Positions 17,209 to 25,170 of a stretch of 61,584 nucleotides of DNA are shown here, one piece after another. The position numbers were made by a program, and so were the translations under genes. The stretch comes from Catelliglobosispora koreensis DSM 44566. GTDB taxonomy: Bacteria > Actinomycetota > Actinomycetes > Mycobacteriales > Micromonosporaceae. Location: the NCBI RefSeq assembly GCF_000379685.1, contig NZ_KB903255.1, positions 1 through 61,584 on the forward strand. The letters are read 5' to 3'. Each line of letters opens with the position of its first letter. Within the stretch, counting starts at the first letter, position 1. The notes under the pieces are model-generated. The model worked only from the letters and a program-made list of their open reading frames with translations, was not told the DNA's origin and made no database searches.

Positions 17209-20200
17209 ATGCAAGGCCGCAATAGAAGGATCACCGCCGCGGTGGCTGCCGTTCTGGCAGCCGCGGCGGTGACCGTGACCGCAGTTCTTGTCAGTGCTTC
17301 GCCGGCGACGGCTGCCGGGGTGCCCGCCCGGTCCTACTGGAATATCCCGGGCCGTGGCGCCACCGTTCCCTTTGCGGAGCACGAGGCCGAATACCAGCCG
17401 ACGAACGGCACGCTGGTTGGCCCGGACCGCTACTACACGACGCTTGCCTCGGAAGCCTCGGGACGCCAGGCGATCACGCTGGACGCGGTCGGGGAATACG
17501 TCGAGTTCACCCTGTCGGCTCCCGCCAACGCGATGGCGTTCCGTTACTCCATTCCGGACGGTAACGGTGGCGCGGGGCGTGACGCCGCGATCGATGTGCG
17601 GGTCAACGGAAACGTGCTTAAGAGCGTGCCCGTGACATCGCGCTTTGGCTGGTATTACGGCGGCTACCCGTTCAATAACAACCCTGGTGACACAAATCCG
17701 CACCACTTCTATGACCAGGTGCGCACGCTCTTCGGCACGACCTACCCGACCGGGACGAAGATCCGGCTTCAGGTCGCGTCGACGGCCCAGTCGCCAAGCT
17801 TCACCATAGACCTCGCCGACTTTGAAAACGTCGCTGGCCCGATCGCCAAGCCCACCAACGCGATTGACGTTGTGGCCGACTTCGGAGCCGACCCCACCGG
17901 CGGCACCGCCGATCAGACGGCGAAGTTTCAGGCGGCCGTGAACGCTGGTCAGGCCCAGGGCCGCGAGGTCTATATCCCGGCGGGCAAATACACGCTGTGG
18001 GACCACGTTGTCGTGGACCAGGTCACGCTGCGCGGCGCGGGCATGTGGCATTCGGAGCTGAAAGGCCGGCACCCCACGGATCGCAAGCGGGCTGTTGGCG
18101 TCTACGGCAAATACGTCAACGGCGGCGGGTACACCGGTGAGATTCGCCCGCACGAAGGCGGTGGGCCTTCCCGCAACGTGACCCTCAAGGACTTCGCCAT
18201 CATCGGTGACATCCGCGAGCGTGACGATGACTTCCAGGTCAACGCGATCGGCGGGGCGATGACCGACTCGGTCATCGAGCGGGTCTGGATGGAGAACACC
18301 AAGTGCGGGGCCTGGATGGACGGCCCGATGGACAACCTGATCATCCGGGATTCGGTGATCGTGGACCAGATCGCTGACGGCGTGAACTTCCACGTTGGCG
18401 TCACGGATTCGGCTGTCACCAACACCTTCGTACGCAACACCGGTGACGACGGCCTGGCCATGTGGGCGCAGAGCGTTCCCAATGAGCGCAACAAGTTCAA
18501 CCGCAACACGGTCGTTCAGGTGATCCTCGCCAACAACATCGTGACTTATGGCGGCCGCGACATCGAGATCACCGACAACGTCACGGCTGACTCGCTGACC
18601 AACGGCGGTGGCATCCACGTCGCCAACCGCTATCCGGGGGTCAACGGCCCGACCGCGGTGCAGGGCGTGACCACGGTGGCCCGAAACACCCTGGTCCGCA
18701 ATGGAAACAGTGACTACAACTGGCAGTTCGGGGTAGGGGCGATCTGGTTCAGCGGGCTCAACGAGCCGATCAACGCGACGGTCAATGTCACCGACACGGA
18801 CATCTTTGACAGTTCGTATGCGGCGCTGATGTGGATCGAAGGGCAGACGCGGACGGTCAATTTCACCAACGTGCGTATCGACGGCGCGGGAACGTATGCG
18901 CTGCAGATCCAGTCACCGGGTGCGGCGACTTTCACCAACGTGACGGCCACGAACATCGCTCAGGGGCCAGACAACCTGATCCATAACTGCGTGGGATCCG
19001 GGTTCACCATCACGCAGGGTTCCGGTAACTCGGGCTGGTTCGACTCCACTCCCTACTGTGGACCGTGGCACACGCCAAACTGGGGCACCCCAACGCCTCC
19101 AACGACTCCGCCGACCTCGAATCCGCCCAGCCAGGGCCAGCTTCAGCTGTCGCAGAGTTCGCTCATCTTCGGCACGCAGAACATCGGCACCACCAGTGCC
19201 GCCCAGACGGTGACGGTCACGAACCCGAGCAGCACCGCGGTCAACATCAGCGGGATCGCCGCTAGTGGTGACTTCGCCCGGACGACCACGTGTGGCGCGA
19301 CGCTCAACGCTGGCGCTTCATGCGTCATCAGCGTCACGTTCACCCCGACGGTCAGCGGCACGCGCAGTGGACAGCTGAGCATCGGCAGCGATGCGCAAGG
19401 CAATCCGCATATCGTCAATCTGAGTGGCACCGGTTTCGACCCGGCGGGCAATCTCGCACAGGGCAAACCCGCCAGTGCGACCAGCCAGAATGGGCCGTAT
19501 TCGCCAGCGAACGCTGTCGATGGCGATGCCAGCACCTATTGGGAGAGCGCGAACAACGCGTGGCCACAATCGATCACGGTTGACCTCCTCGCGGCATACA
19601 ACGTCAACCGGGCCGTGGTGAAGCTGCCGCCGCCCGCCGCGTGGGGACCGAGGACGCAGACGTTCTCCGTGCACTGCTCCACCAACGGTTCCACCTACTC
19701 CCAGGTGGTGGCCCCGGCCGGGCACGCTTTCAACCCGGCGACCGGAAATAGTGTGTCGCTTAGCTTCCCGTCCACGAGTTGCCGGCAGGTGCGCCTGACC
19801 TTTACCGGGAACACGGGCTGGCCCGCGGCACAGGTGTCGGAGTTCGAGGTTTACGCCGGTGGCCAGCCGCCGGTGGGCCCGCAGCTGTCGCTGAGCGCGA
19901 GCAGTCTCGCCTTCGGCAACCAGGCCGTGAACACGACCAGCGCGCCGCAGAACGTCACGGTCACCAACACCGGTAATGGCGCGGCGAGTCTCGGTGCCAT
20001 CAACGTCACCGGCAACTTCGCCCGCACCACCACCTGTGGCGCGACGCTTAACGCCGGTGCCTCATGTTCGGTCGCGGTCACGTTCACACCCACGTCGGCG
20101 GGCACGAAGTCCGGCACGGTGAGCTTCACGAGCAACGCGTCGGGCAGCCCGCACACGGTCAATCTGTCGGGCAACGGCACGGTCGCCAACACCAACCTGG

Positions 20201-20601
20201 CGCTGAACAGGCCGACGACTGAGAGCGGTCACGTGCAGAACTACGGCTCGGGCAATGCTGTCGACGGCAACCAGGGATCCTATTGGGAGAGCCTGAACAA
20301 CGCGTGGCCGCAGACAATCACGGTCGACCTCGGCGCCAGCACCACGGTCGGCCGGGTCGTGCTCAAGCTGCCCACCAACTGGGGCGACCGCAACCAGACC
20401 CTGTCGATTCTGGGTTCTGCCACCGGTTCCATGTTCACGACCGTGCAGGGCTCAGCGCAGTACACGTTTAGCCAGGCGGCTGGCAACGTCGTCACCATCA
20501 CCTTCTCGCAGACCAGTCAGCGGTTCATTCGCCTGAGCTTCACGGCGAACACGGGCTGGCCGGCGGGACAGGTTTCCGAATTCGAGGTGTACGCCTCATA
20601 A
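17209..20601 (+). CDS. Secreted GH87 alpha-1,3-glucanase (mycodextranase/mutanase family), multidomain
   Basis: The 1130-aa protein has a signal peptide (cleavage near SPATAA), an N-terminal beta-sandwich ending around TIDLADFE, and a right-handed beta-helix with Asp390 (ADGVNFH) and Asp413-Asp414 (NTGDDGLAMW). The 23/24-residue spacing matches the three catalytic Asp reported for GH87 alpha-1,3-glucanases. After a Pro/Thr linker come a HYDIN/choice-of-anchor-D-like domain, an F5/8-type C (CBM32-like) domain, and a second copy of each. The repeats probably bind polysaccharide. ATG 17209 follows AAGAAGGG by 9 nt. It sits downstream of the importer and GH13 genes, and a 16-bp stem terminator follows. 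Confidence 0.87.
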   Translation: MQGRNRRITAAVAAVLAAAAVTVTAVLVSASPATAAGVPARSYWNIPGRGATVPFAEHEAEYQPTNGTLVGPDRYYTTLASEASGRQAITLDAVGEYVEFTLSAPANAMAFRYSIPDGNGGAGRDAAIDVRVNGNVLKSVPVTSRFGWYYGGYPFNNNPGDTNPHHFYDQVRTLFGTTYPTGTKIRLQVASTAQSPSFTIDLADFENVAGPIAKPTNAIDVVADFGADPTGGTADQTAKFQAAVNAGQAQGREVYIPAGKYTLWDHVVVDQVTLRGAGMWHSELKGRHPTDRKRAVGVYGKYVNGGGYTGEIRPHEGGGPSRNVTLKDFAIIGDIRERDDDFQVNAIGGAMTDSVIERVWMENTKCGAWMDGPMDNLIIRDSVIVDQIADGVNFHVGVTDSAVTNTFVRNTGDDGLAMWAQSVPNERNKFNRNTVVQVILANNIVTYGGRDIEITDNVTADSLTNGGGIHVANRYPGVNGPTAVQGVTTVARNTLVRNGNSDYNWQFGVGAIWFSGLNEPINATVNVTDTDIFDSSYAALMWIEGQTRTVNFTNVRIDGAGTYALQIQSPGAATFTNVTATNIAQGPDNLIHNCVGSGFTITQGSGNSGWFDSTPYCGPWHTPNWGTPTPPTTPPTSNPPSQGQLQLSQSSLIFGTQNIGTTSAAQTVTVTNPSSTAVNISGIAASGDFARTTTCGATLNAGASCVISVTFTPTVSGTRSGQLSIGSDAQGNPHIVNLSGTGFDPAGNLAQGKPASATSQNGPYSPANAVDGDASTYWESANNAWPQSITVDLLAAYNVNRAVVKLPPPAAWGPRTQTFSVHCSTNGSTYSQVVAPAGHAFNPATGNSVSLSFPSTSCRQVRLTFTGNTGWPAAQVSEFEVYAGGQPPVGPQLSLSASSLAFGNQAVNTTSAPQNVTVTNTGNGAASLGAINVTGNFARTTTCGATLNAGASCSVAVTFTPTSAGTKSGTVSFTSNASGSPHTVNLSGNGTVANTNLALNRPTTESGHVQNYGSGNAVDGNQGSYWESLNNAWPQTITVDLGASTTVGRVVLKLPTNWGDRNQTLSILGSATGSMFTTVQGSAQYTFSQAAGNVVTITFSQTSQRFIRLSFTANTGWPAGQVSEFEVYAS

Positions 20602-20648
20602 GCCAGGCGGGTCGGCGCGTGGATGCACCGCTGACCCGTACTGAAACC

Positions 20649-20689
20649 CCTGGCGCTGCTCCCCACGAGCGGAGGGGAGCAGCGCCAGG
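20649..20689 (+). terminator. Strong stem-loop terminator after the multidomain GH87 gene
   Basis: CCTGGCGCTGCTCCCC (20649-20664) pairs perfectly with GGGGAGCAGCGCCAGG (20674-20689), a 16-bp stem with a 9-nt loop, 48 nt after the GH87 stop. It lies only 22 nt before the next gene, so read-through or a promoter embedded in this short gap must feed the hydrolase-GH87-lacI genes. Confidence 0.9.
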
Positions 20690-20710
20690 CCTTACCCAAC
20701 GGGGGCCGTT

Positions 20711-21451
20711 ATGCGGATGGCACTGACAGTGCTGGTGATTGCCGCACTCGCCGGATGTAGCACGGCGAAGCCGGTGGCAGTGCCGAGTGTGACGGCGAAA
20801 GCGCCGGGGGCGAACTGCCCGGGCGCGGTGCTAGACAGCGAACAAGTGCGGTTCGGCAAAGAGAACGCGCTCGCCGGTGCTCTCATCGGCGAGGGGAAGA
20901 CCGGCCTGATCCTCGCACACATGGCCCCAGGTTCCCTTTGTGACTGGCTGCCCTACGGTCGTGCCATCGCGGAGCGCGGCTACAAGGTGCTCGCGTTTGA
21001 CTTCAATGGTGCCGGGTCGTCGGCGTTCACCGCGCGGAAGAACGACCTCGATGTGGCCGAGGCGGTGATGTTCCTGAGACAGCAAGGTGTTTCGGCGGTG
21101 GTGCTCATGGGCGCGTCACGCGGCGGCACAGCTGTCGTCACCGCGGGCTCCAAAGTGGACCCGCCGGTCAATGCGGTCGTCAGCCTTTCGGCGCCGGCTG
21201 CGTTCGCGGGCATGGACGCCCGGGAGGCGGCAGCGAAACTGGCCGTGCCGGTGCTCTATGTGGCCGCGGAACTGGACGGGACCTATGCCGAGCAAGCCAA
21301 AGAGCTATATGAGCTAAGCAAAGGCAGCAAAGACCGGCGGCTGACGATTGTCGCCGGAAGCATTCACGGTGTCCCGCTGATGGTGCCGAGTGTCGACCTC
21401 GAAGCCGGAACAGCGGTGACCGCGTTTCTGAAAGCGAATGTGCCGTCATGA
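20711..21451 (+). CDS. Alpha/beta-hydrolase lipoprotein
   Basis: The 246-aa protein has a lipobox LAGC (Cys about 16) and an alpha/beta-hydrolase core: LILAHMAPGSLCDW near the oxyanion loop, GASRGG around the nucleophile Ser, and a late SIHGVPL with the catalytic His. It should sit on the outer membrane face. Its stop overlaps the start of the lipoprotein GH87 (ATGA), so the two are translationally coupled and probably act on the same polymer. One possibility is removal of acyl or ester groups, but this is inference. Dienelactone-hydrolase-like folds vary widely in substrate. Confidence 0.82.
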   Translation: MRMALTVLVIAALAGCSTAKPVAVPSVTAKAPGANCPGAVLDSEQVRFGKENALAGALIGEGKTGLILAHMAPGSLCDWLPYGRAIAERGYKVLAFDFNGAGSSAFTARKNDLDVAEAVMFLRQQGVSAVVLMGASRGGTAVVTAGSKVDPPVNAVVSLSAPAAFAGMDAREAAAKLAVPVLYVAAELDGTYAEQAKELYELSKGSKDRRLTIVAGSIHGVPLMVPSVDLEAGTAVTAFLKANVPS

Positions 21452-23091
21452 GACGAAGCCTTGTCGTCCTCCTGCTGTTGGTGGCTGGCTGCGAGAGCAC
21501 CGCGCCACCGGCGGCGCAGGAGCCGCCAGCGAAACTTGCCTTCGCCCAACAGGGGCGTGGCGCGACTGTCCCGTTCGTGGAATATGAGGCGGAGTCAGCT
21601 GACTTCACGGGCAAACGCATCGGGCCCGACCGGACCGCTAAAACCCTTGCGGGCGAAGCGTCCGGGCGGATGGCCGTGACATTGTCCAAAGGCGACAGCC
21701 TGACGTTCACGCTTGTGCAGCCGGCGAATGCCGTCACGGTTCGCTACAGCGTGCCTGACGGAACCGAAGGCGTGCTCAAGGTCAACGACACCGAGCTCAA
21801 GCTGACGGCCAAATACGCTTGGTACTATGGCGGATTCCCGTTCAGCAACGACCCGTCGAAGGGTTCGCCGCATCACTTCTACGATCACGTGCGCGGTCTG
21901 CTCGGCCAAACCGTCGCTGCTGGCGGCAAAGTGACCCTGAGCTGTGAGTGCACGATCGACCTCGCCGACTTTGAAATGGCGCCAGCAGCACTCGAAAAGC
22001 CGGAAGGCTCAACGTCCATTGTGGACTTCGGTGCCGACCCCACGGGTGCGAAGGACTCCAGCGACGCTATCCAGCAAGCCCTGAGCACTGGTGACGCCTG
22101 GATCCCAGCGGGCACATTCAAGGTGACCCGGCACCTGATCGCCAACAGGACCAAGCTGCGCGGCGCGGGCGGGTGGCACAGCACGCTAACGGGAGCTGGC
22201 GTCGGCGTTTATGGCGACCACAGCCAAGGCGTGCACTTGAGCGGCTTCGCCATTATCGGTGAAGTCACCGAGCGTGACGACCACGCCCAGGTCAACGGCA
22301 TCGGGGGCGCGCTGGGCGGAGGTTCGGTGGTGGAGAACCTGTTCATCCAGCACACCAAGGTCGGCCTCTGGCTCGACGGCCCGTTCAGTGGGCTGACAGT
22401 CAGAAACAACAGAATCTTCGACACGACCGCTGACGGGCTGAATCTGCACCAGGGCATCAGCGAAACGGTCGTCGAGCACAACGTCATTCGCAATACGGGC
22501 GATGACGGCTTGGCTATGTGGTCGGACCAGAACGCGAATCACCACAACACGTTCCGCTTCAACACCGTCCAGCTGCCACTGCTCGCCAACGGAATCGGCA
22601 TCTACGGCGGCCATGACAACACCGTGGAAGCCAACATCATCGCCGACATTCTCATCGAAGGAGCTGGCGTGCAGGTGGCCAACCGGTTCAGCGGAACGGT
22701 GCCGTTGAGCGCGACGACGGTGCTAAAGGACAACACCGTGCTACGAGGCGGGTCGAAGTTCGCCGGCATTCAGGCTGATGTTGGTGCGTTCTTCCTCTTC
22801 GGCAAAGACTCCGCGATCACCGGTGCGATCACCCTCTCCGGCAACTCCACAATGGACAGCTCGTTTTCCGGTCTGCACCTCTACGGCTCGTCAATGTCGC
22901 AGGTAACCGTTGAGCGGCTGACCGTCCAGGCTCCCGGCACCGTCGGCATCCAGGTCCAGTCGATGGGCGCGGCCACGGTCACCAAGAGCCGCGTCGAAGG
23001 CGGCGTGTACCTCTGTAAGGACGCCTTACCCTTCACCCTCACCGTGGCCGACAGCACCGGCCTCGACACGCCAGCCTGTGAAGGGATCTAA
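21448..23091 (+). CDS. GH87 alpha-1,3-glucanase-like lipoprotein
   Basis: The 547-aa protein has a lipobox LVAGC (Cys about 15), so the enzyme is surface-anchored. It aligns end to end with the first half of the secreted GH87 at 17209: RGATVPFVEYEAE, WYYGGFPFSND, PHHFYDHVRGL and DFGADPTG. It keeps the catalytic set Asp329 (ADGLNLH) and Asp352-Asp353 (NTGDDGLAMW) with the same 23/24 spacing. It lacks all the C-terminal binding domains. It is coupled to the hydrolase lipoprotein upstream and followed after 10 bp by the second lacI. It probably trims polymer or long oligosaccharides at the cell surface before ABC uptake (inference). Confidence 0.85.
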   Translation: MRRSLVVLLLLVAGCESTAPPAAQEPPAKLAFAQQGRGATVPFVEYEAESADFTGKRIGPDRTAKTLAGEASGRMAVTLSKGDSLTFTLVQPANAVTVRYSVPDGTEGVLKVNDTELKLTAKYAWYYGGFPFSNDPSKGSPHHFYDHVRGLLGQTVAAGGKVTLSCECTIDLADFEMAPAALEKPEGSTSIVDFGADPTGAKDSSDAIQQALSTGDAWIPAGTFKVTRHLIANRTKLRGAGGWHSTLTGAGVGVYGDHSQGVHLSGFAIIGEVTERDDHAQVNGIGGALGGGSVVENLFIQHTKVGLWLDGPFSGLTVRNNRIFDTTADGLNLHQGISETVVEHNVIRNTGDDGLAMWSDQNANHHNTFRFNTVQLPLLANGIGIYGGHDNTVEANIIADILIEGAGVQVANRFSGTVPLSATTVLKDNTVLRGGSKFAGIQADVGAFFLFGKDSAITGAITLSGNSTMDSSFSGLHLYGSSMSQVTVERLTVQAPGTVGIQVQSMGAATVTKSRVEGGVYLCKDALPFTLTVADSTGLDTPACEGI

Positions 23092-23101
23092 GCTAGGCGA
23101 C

Positions 23102-24091
23102 GTGACGAGGAGACTCGCAGAGGTAGCCAAGTACGTCGGGGTCAGCGAGGCGACGGTGAGCCGGGTGCTTAACGGCAAGCCGGGCATCTCAGAGGCGACC
23201 CGGACGGCAGTGCTGACCGCGCTCGATGTGCTGGGCTACGAGCGCCCGGTCAAGCTGCGCGGAGAACGGGCACGCCTGGTGGGGCTGGTGCTGCCCGAAC
23301 TGCAGAACCCGATCTTCCCCGCGTTCGCAGAGGTCGTGGCCGGGGCTTTGGCCCAGCGTGGGTTCACCCCGGTGCTGTGCACCCGCACCGAGGACGGGGT
23401 CTCGGAGTCGCAATACGTCGACACCTTGCTAGAGCAACAGGTCTCCGGAGTGATCTTCGCGGGCGGCAACTACGCCCAGGCCGACGCCGACCATGAGCAC
23501 TACATCCGGCTCAAGGAACGCGGCCTGCCAGTCGTTCTCGTCAACGCGGCGATCGACGGGCTTGGCTTTCCGGTCGTGTCCGCTGATGACCGCATCGCGG
23601 TCCGCCAGGCGCACAACCATCTCGCCTCGCTCGGGCACACGTCGATCGGGCTGTTGCTCGGGCCGGCCGACCACGTGCCGTCGCAGCGCAAGGCGGCCGA
23701 GTTCCCGGATCTGCCCCTGGCCCGCACGCTCTACTCGATGGAGGGCGCGCAGGCGGCGGCCACGCGGTTGTTCAAGCAAGGTGTGACCGGGCTGATCTGT
23801 GCCAGCGACATCATGGCCCTCGGTGCGATCCGCGGGGCGCGGCGCATGGGGCTATCCGTCCCGGAAGACGCATCAGTGATCGGTTTCGATGACTCGATGT
23901 TCATGGCGTGCACCGACCCGCCGCTAACCACGGTGCGCCAGCCGATCGGGGACATGGCTCAGACAGCCGTCGCCTTGCTCGTGACTCAAGTGGACGGTGG
24001 CGAAGTCGCCGCAGACGAATATCTCTTCGACACCGAACTCGTCGTGCGCGCCTCGACGCGTCCGCCTAAGAAGGCAGCTCGCGGCGCATAG
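23102..24091 (+). CDS. LacI-family transcriptional regulator (second copy)
   Basis: The 329-aa protein is a close paralogue of the regulator at 11357. The HTH (AEVAKYVGVSEATVSRVLNG) is identical, and the hinge and ligand-binding domain are nearly identical through VSGVIFAGGNYAQADADHEHY. They differ mostly in the last third of the binding domain. I chose GTG 23102 by alignment with that copy; the frame is open from 23078. It lies 10 bp after the lipoprotein GH87, so it is probably co-transcribed, and its 3' end overlaps the convergent acetyltransferase gene by 26 bp. Same operator with possibly different inducer is the likely arrangement (inference). Confidence 0.9.
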   Translation: MTRRLAEVAKYVGVSEATVSRVLNGKPGISEATRTAVLTALDVLGYERPVKLRGERARLVGLVLPELQNPIFPAFAEVVAGALAQRGFTPVLCTRTEDGVSESQYVDTLLEQQVSGVIFAGGNYAQADADHEHYIRLKERGLPVVLVNAAIDGLGFPVVSADDRIAVRQAHNHLASLGHTSIGLLLGPADHVPSQRKAAEFPDLPLARTLYSMEGAQAAATRLFKQGVTGLICASDIMALGAIRGARRMGLSVPEDASVIGFDDSMFMACTDPPLTTVRQPIGDMAQTAVALLVTQVDGGEVAADEYLFDTELVVRASTRPPKKAARGA

Positions 24092-24518
24092 GGATGTGCG
24101 GGATGCCATCGTCCAGATATTCCGGGCCGGTGGCGTGGAAGCCATACCGTTCGTAGAAACCGGCCACTTCGGACTGTGCCTCCAGCACGATCGGCCGGTC
24201 ACCCGACGCGGCGAGCGCCGCCACCATTAGCTTGCCTGCCAGGCCCAGCCCACGGGCGTCTTTCGCCGTGACCACCCGGCCAATGCGGGCGACCGGGCCG
24301 TTTTCCTCGTAATCGGTGAGGATGCGCAAGTACGCGATGGGTGTGCGGTCGCGTTCAAACCACAGGTGCCGCGTACCTTCCTCGAGGTCTCGTCCATCGA
24401 GTTCCGGATAGGCGCATTGCTGCTCCACCACGAACACGTCGGTCCGCAGCTTCAGCAAGCCATAAAGGGTTCTCGCGTCCAAGTCAGCGAAGCCGGCGGC
24501 CCGGAAAATCATCTCCAT
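24066..24518 (-). CDS. GNAT family N-acetyltransferase, ElaA-like
   Basis: The 150-aa protein carries the ElaA-type opening LKLRTDVFVVEQQCAYPELDG and the GNAT acetyl-CoA loop GRVVTAKDARGLGLAGKLM, ending with GFYERYGFHATGPEYLDDGIPHIPM. The family uses acetyl-CoA in the cytosol; the substrate is unknown. ATG 24518 overlaps the stop of the preceding reductase gene (TGATG), indicating translational coupling. A second ATG is two codons in. It converges with and overlaps the lacI gene at its 3' end. Confidence 0.88.
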   Translation of the reverse strand: MEMIFRAAGFADLDARTLYGLLKLRTDVFVVEQQCAYPELDGRDLEEGTRHLWFERDRTPIAYLRILTDYEENGPVARIGRVVTAKDARGLGLAGKLMVAALAASGDRPIVLEAQSEVAGFYERYGFHATGPEYLDDGIPHIPMRRELPS

Positions 24519-25165
24519 CAGCGCACAACCTTCACGTTGAAATTGCCGTGGCTCACGGCTGGATAGAGCCGGACCCATAGCGCAAGGTACATCTCCATGC
24601 CCCGTGCCATCTCGATGCCGCCGAGATCCATGATGTCCTCCCATCCGAATTCGGCCAGCAGTCCAGTCACGACAGTCTTGGCTTCGGCGTCGTTGCCGCA
24701 CAGGAACATCGTGTGATCGCCACCGCCCAGTTGCTTCGGCTCGGCCATCACGGTGTTGTTGACCGTGTTGAGCGTCTTGACGACCCGGGCTTCGGGGAAC
24801 TCCCGCTGGATCTGTTCGCCGAGGGAGCTGGTGTCTTTGACAAAGAGCATCGGTGGGTACCCGTTGGAGAAGTCGAGCGGGTTAGAAACGTCGATGAGCA
24901 CCTTGCCGGCCAGATTGTCAGCGCCAGCCAGGTGAAGTGTCGTGATCGAAACGTCCCCGGCGGTCGCGTTGAGGACCACGTCGGCGAATGCGGCCGCTTC
25001 GGCGTGCGTGCGCAAAGCCAACTCTGGGTGCTCGGCGAACCAGCTATCCCGCTCACTCGTCACAGCAACGTCTCGTGTGCCGACACTTACCTCGTGCCCG
25101 ACCTCGGCAAAACGGCTGGAAAGACGCTTTCCCACCGCACCGGTCCCCAGGACCCCAATCTTCAT
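24518..25165 (-). CDS. NAD(P)-binding oxidoreductase, F420-dependent NADP reductase-like
   Basis: The 215-aa Rossmann protein begins MKIGVLGTGAVGKRL (GxGxxG) with a following VGTRD suited to NADP phosphate binding. It continues with LIDVSNPLDFSNG and VVKTLNTVNNTVM, the pattern of the F420H2:NADP oxidoreductase/NADP-reductase family. The frame is open to 25279, but ATG 25165 is the family start. It lies 5 bp after the beta-propeller gene and overlaps the acetyltransferase gene, so the three form an operon. F420 use itself is inference. Confidence 0.87.
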   Translation of the reverse strand: MKIGVLGTGAVGKRLSSRFAEVGHEVSVGTRDVAVTSERDSWFAEHPELALRTHAEAAAFADVVLNATAGDVSITTLHLAGADNLAGKVLIDVSNPLDFSNGYPPMLFVKDTSSLGEQIQREFPEARVVKTLNTVNNTVMAEPKQLGGGDHTMFLCGNDAEAKTVVTGLLAEFGWEDIMDLGGIEMARGMEMYLALWVRLYPAVSHGNFNVKVVR

Positions 25166-25170
25166 GGAGA

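Noticed and set aside
17167-18618. 483-aa minus-strand frame within the GH87 gene
   Set aside because: Antisense to the catalytic domain, with no domain, start signal or codon bias of its own.
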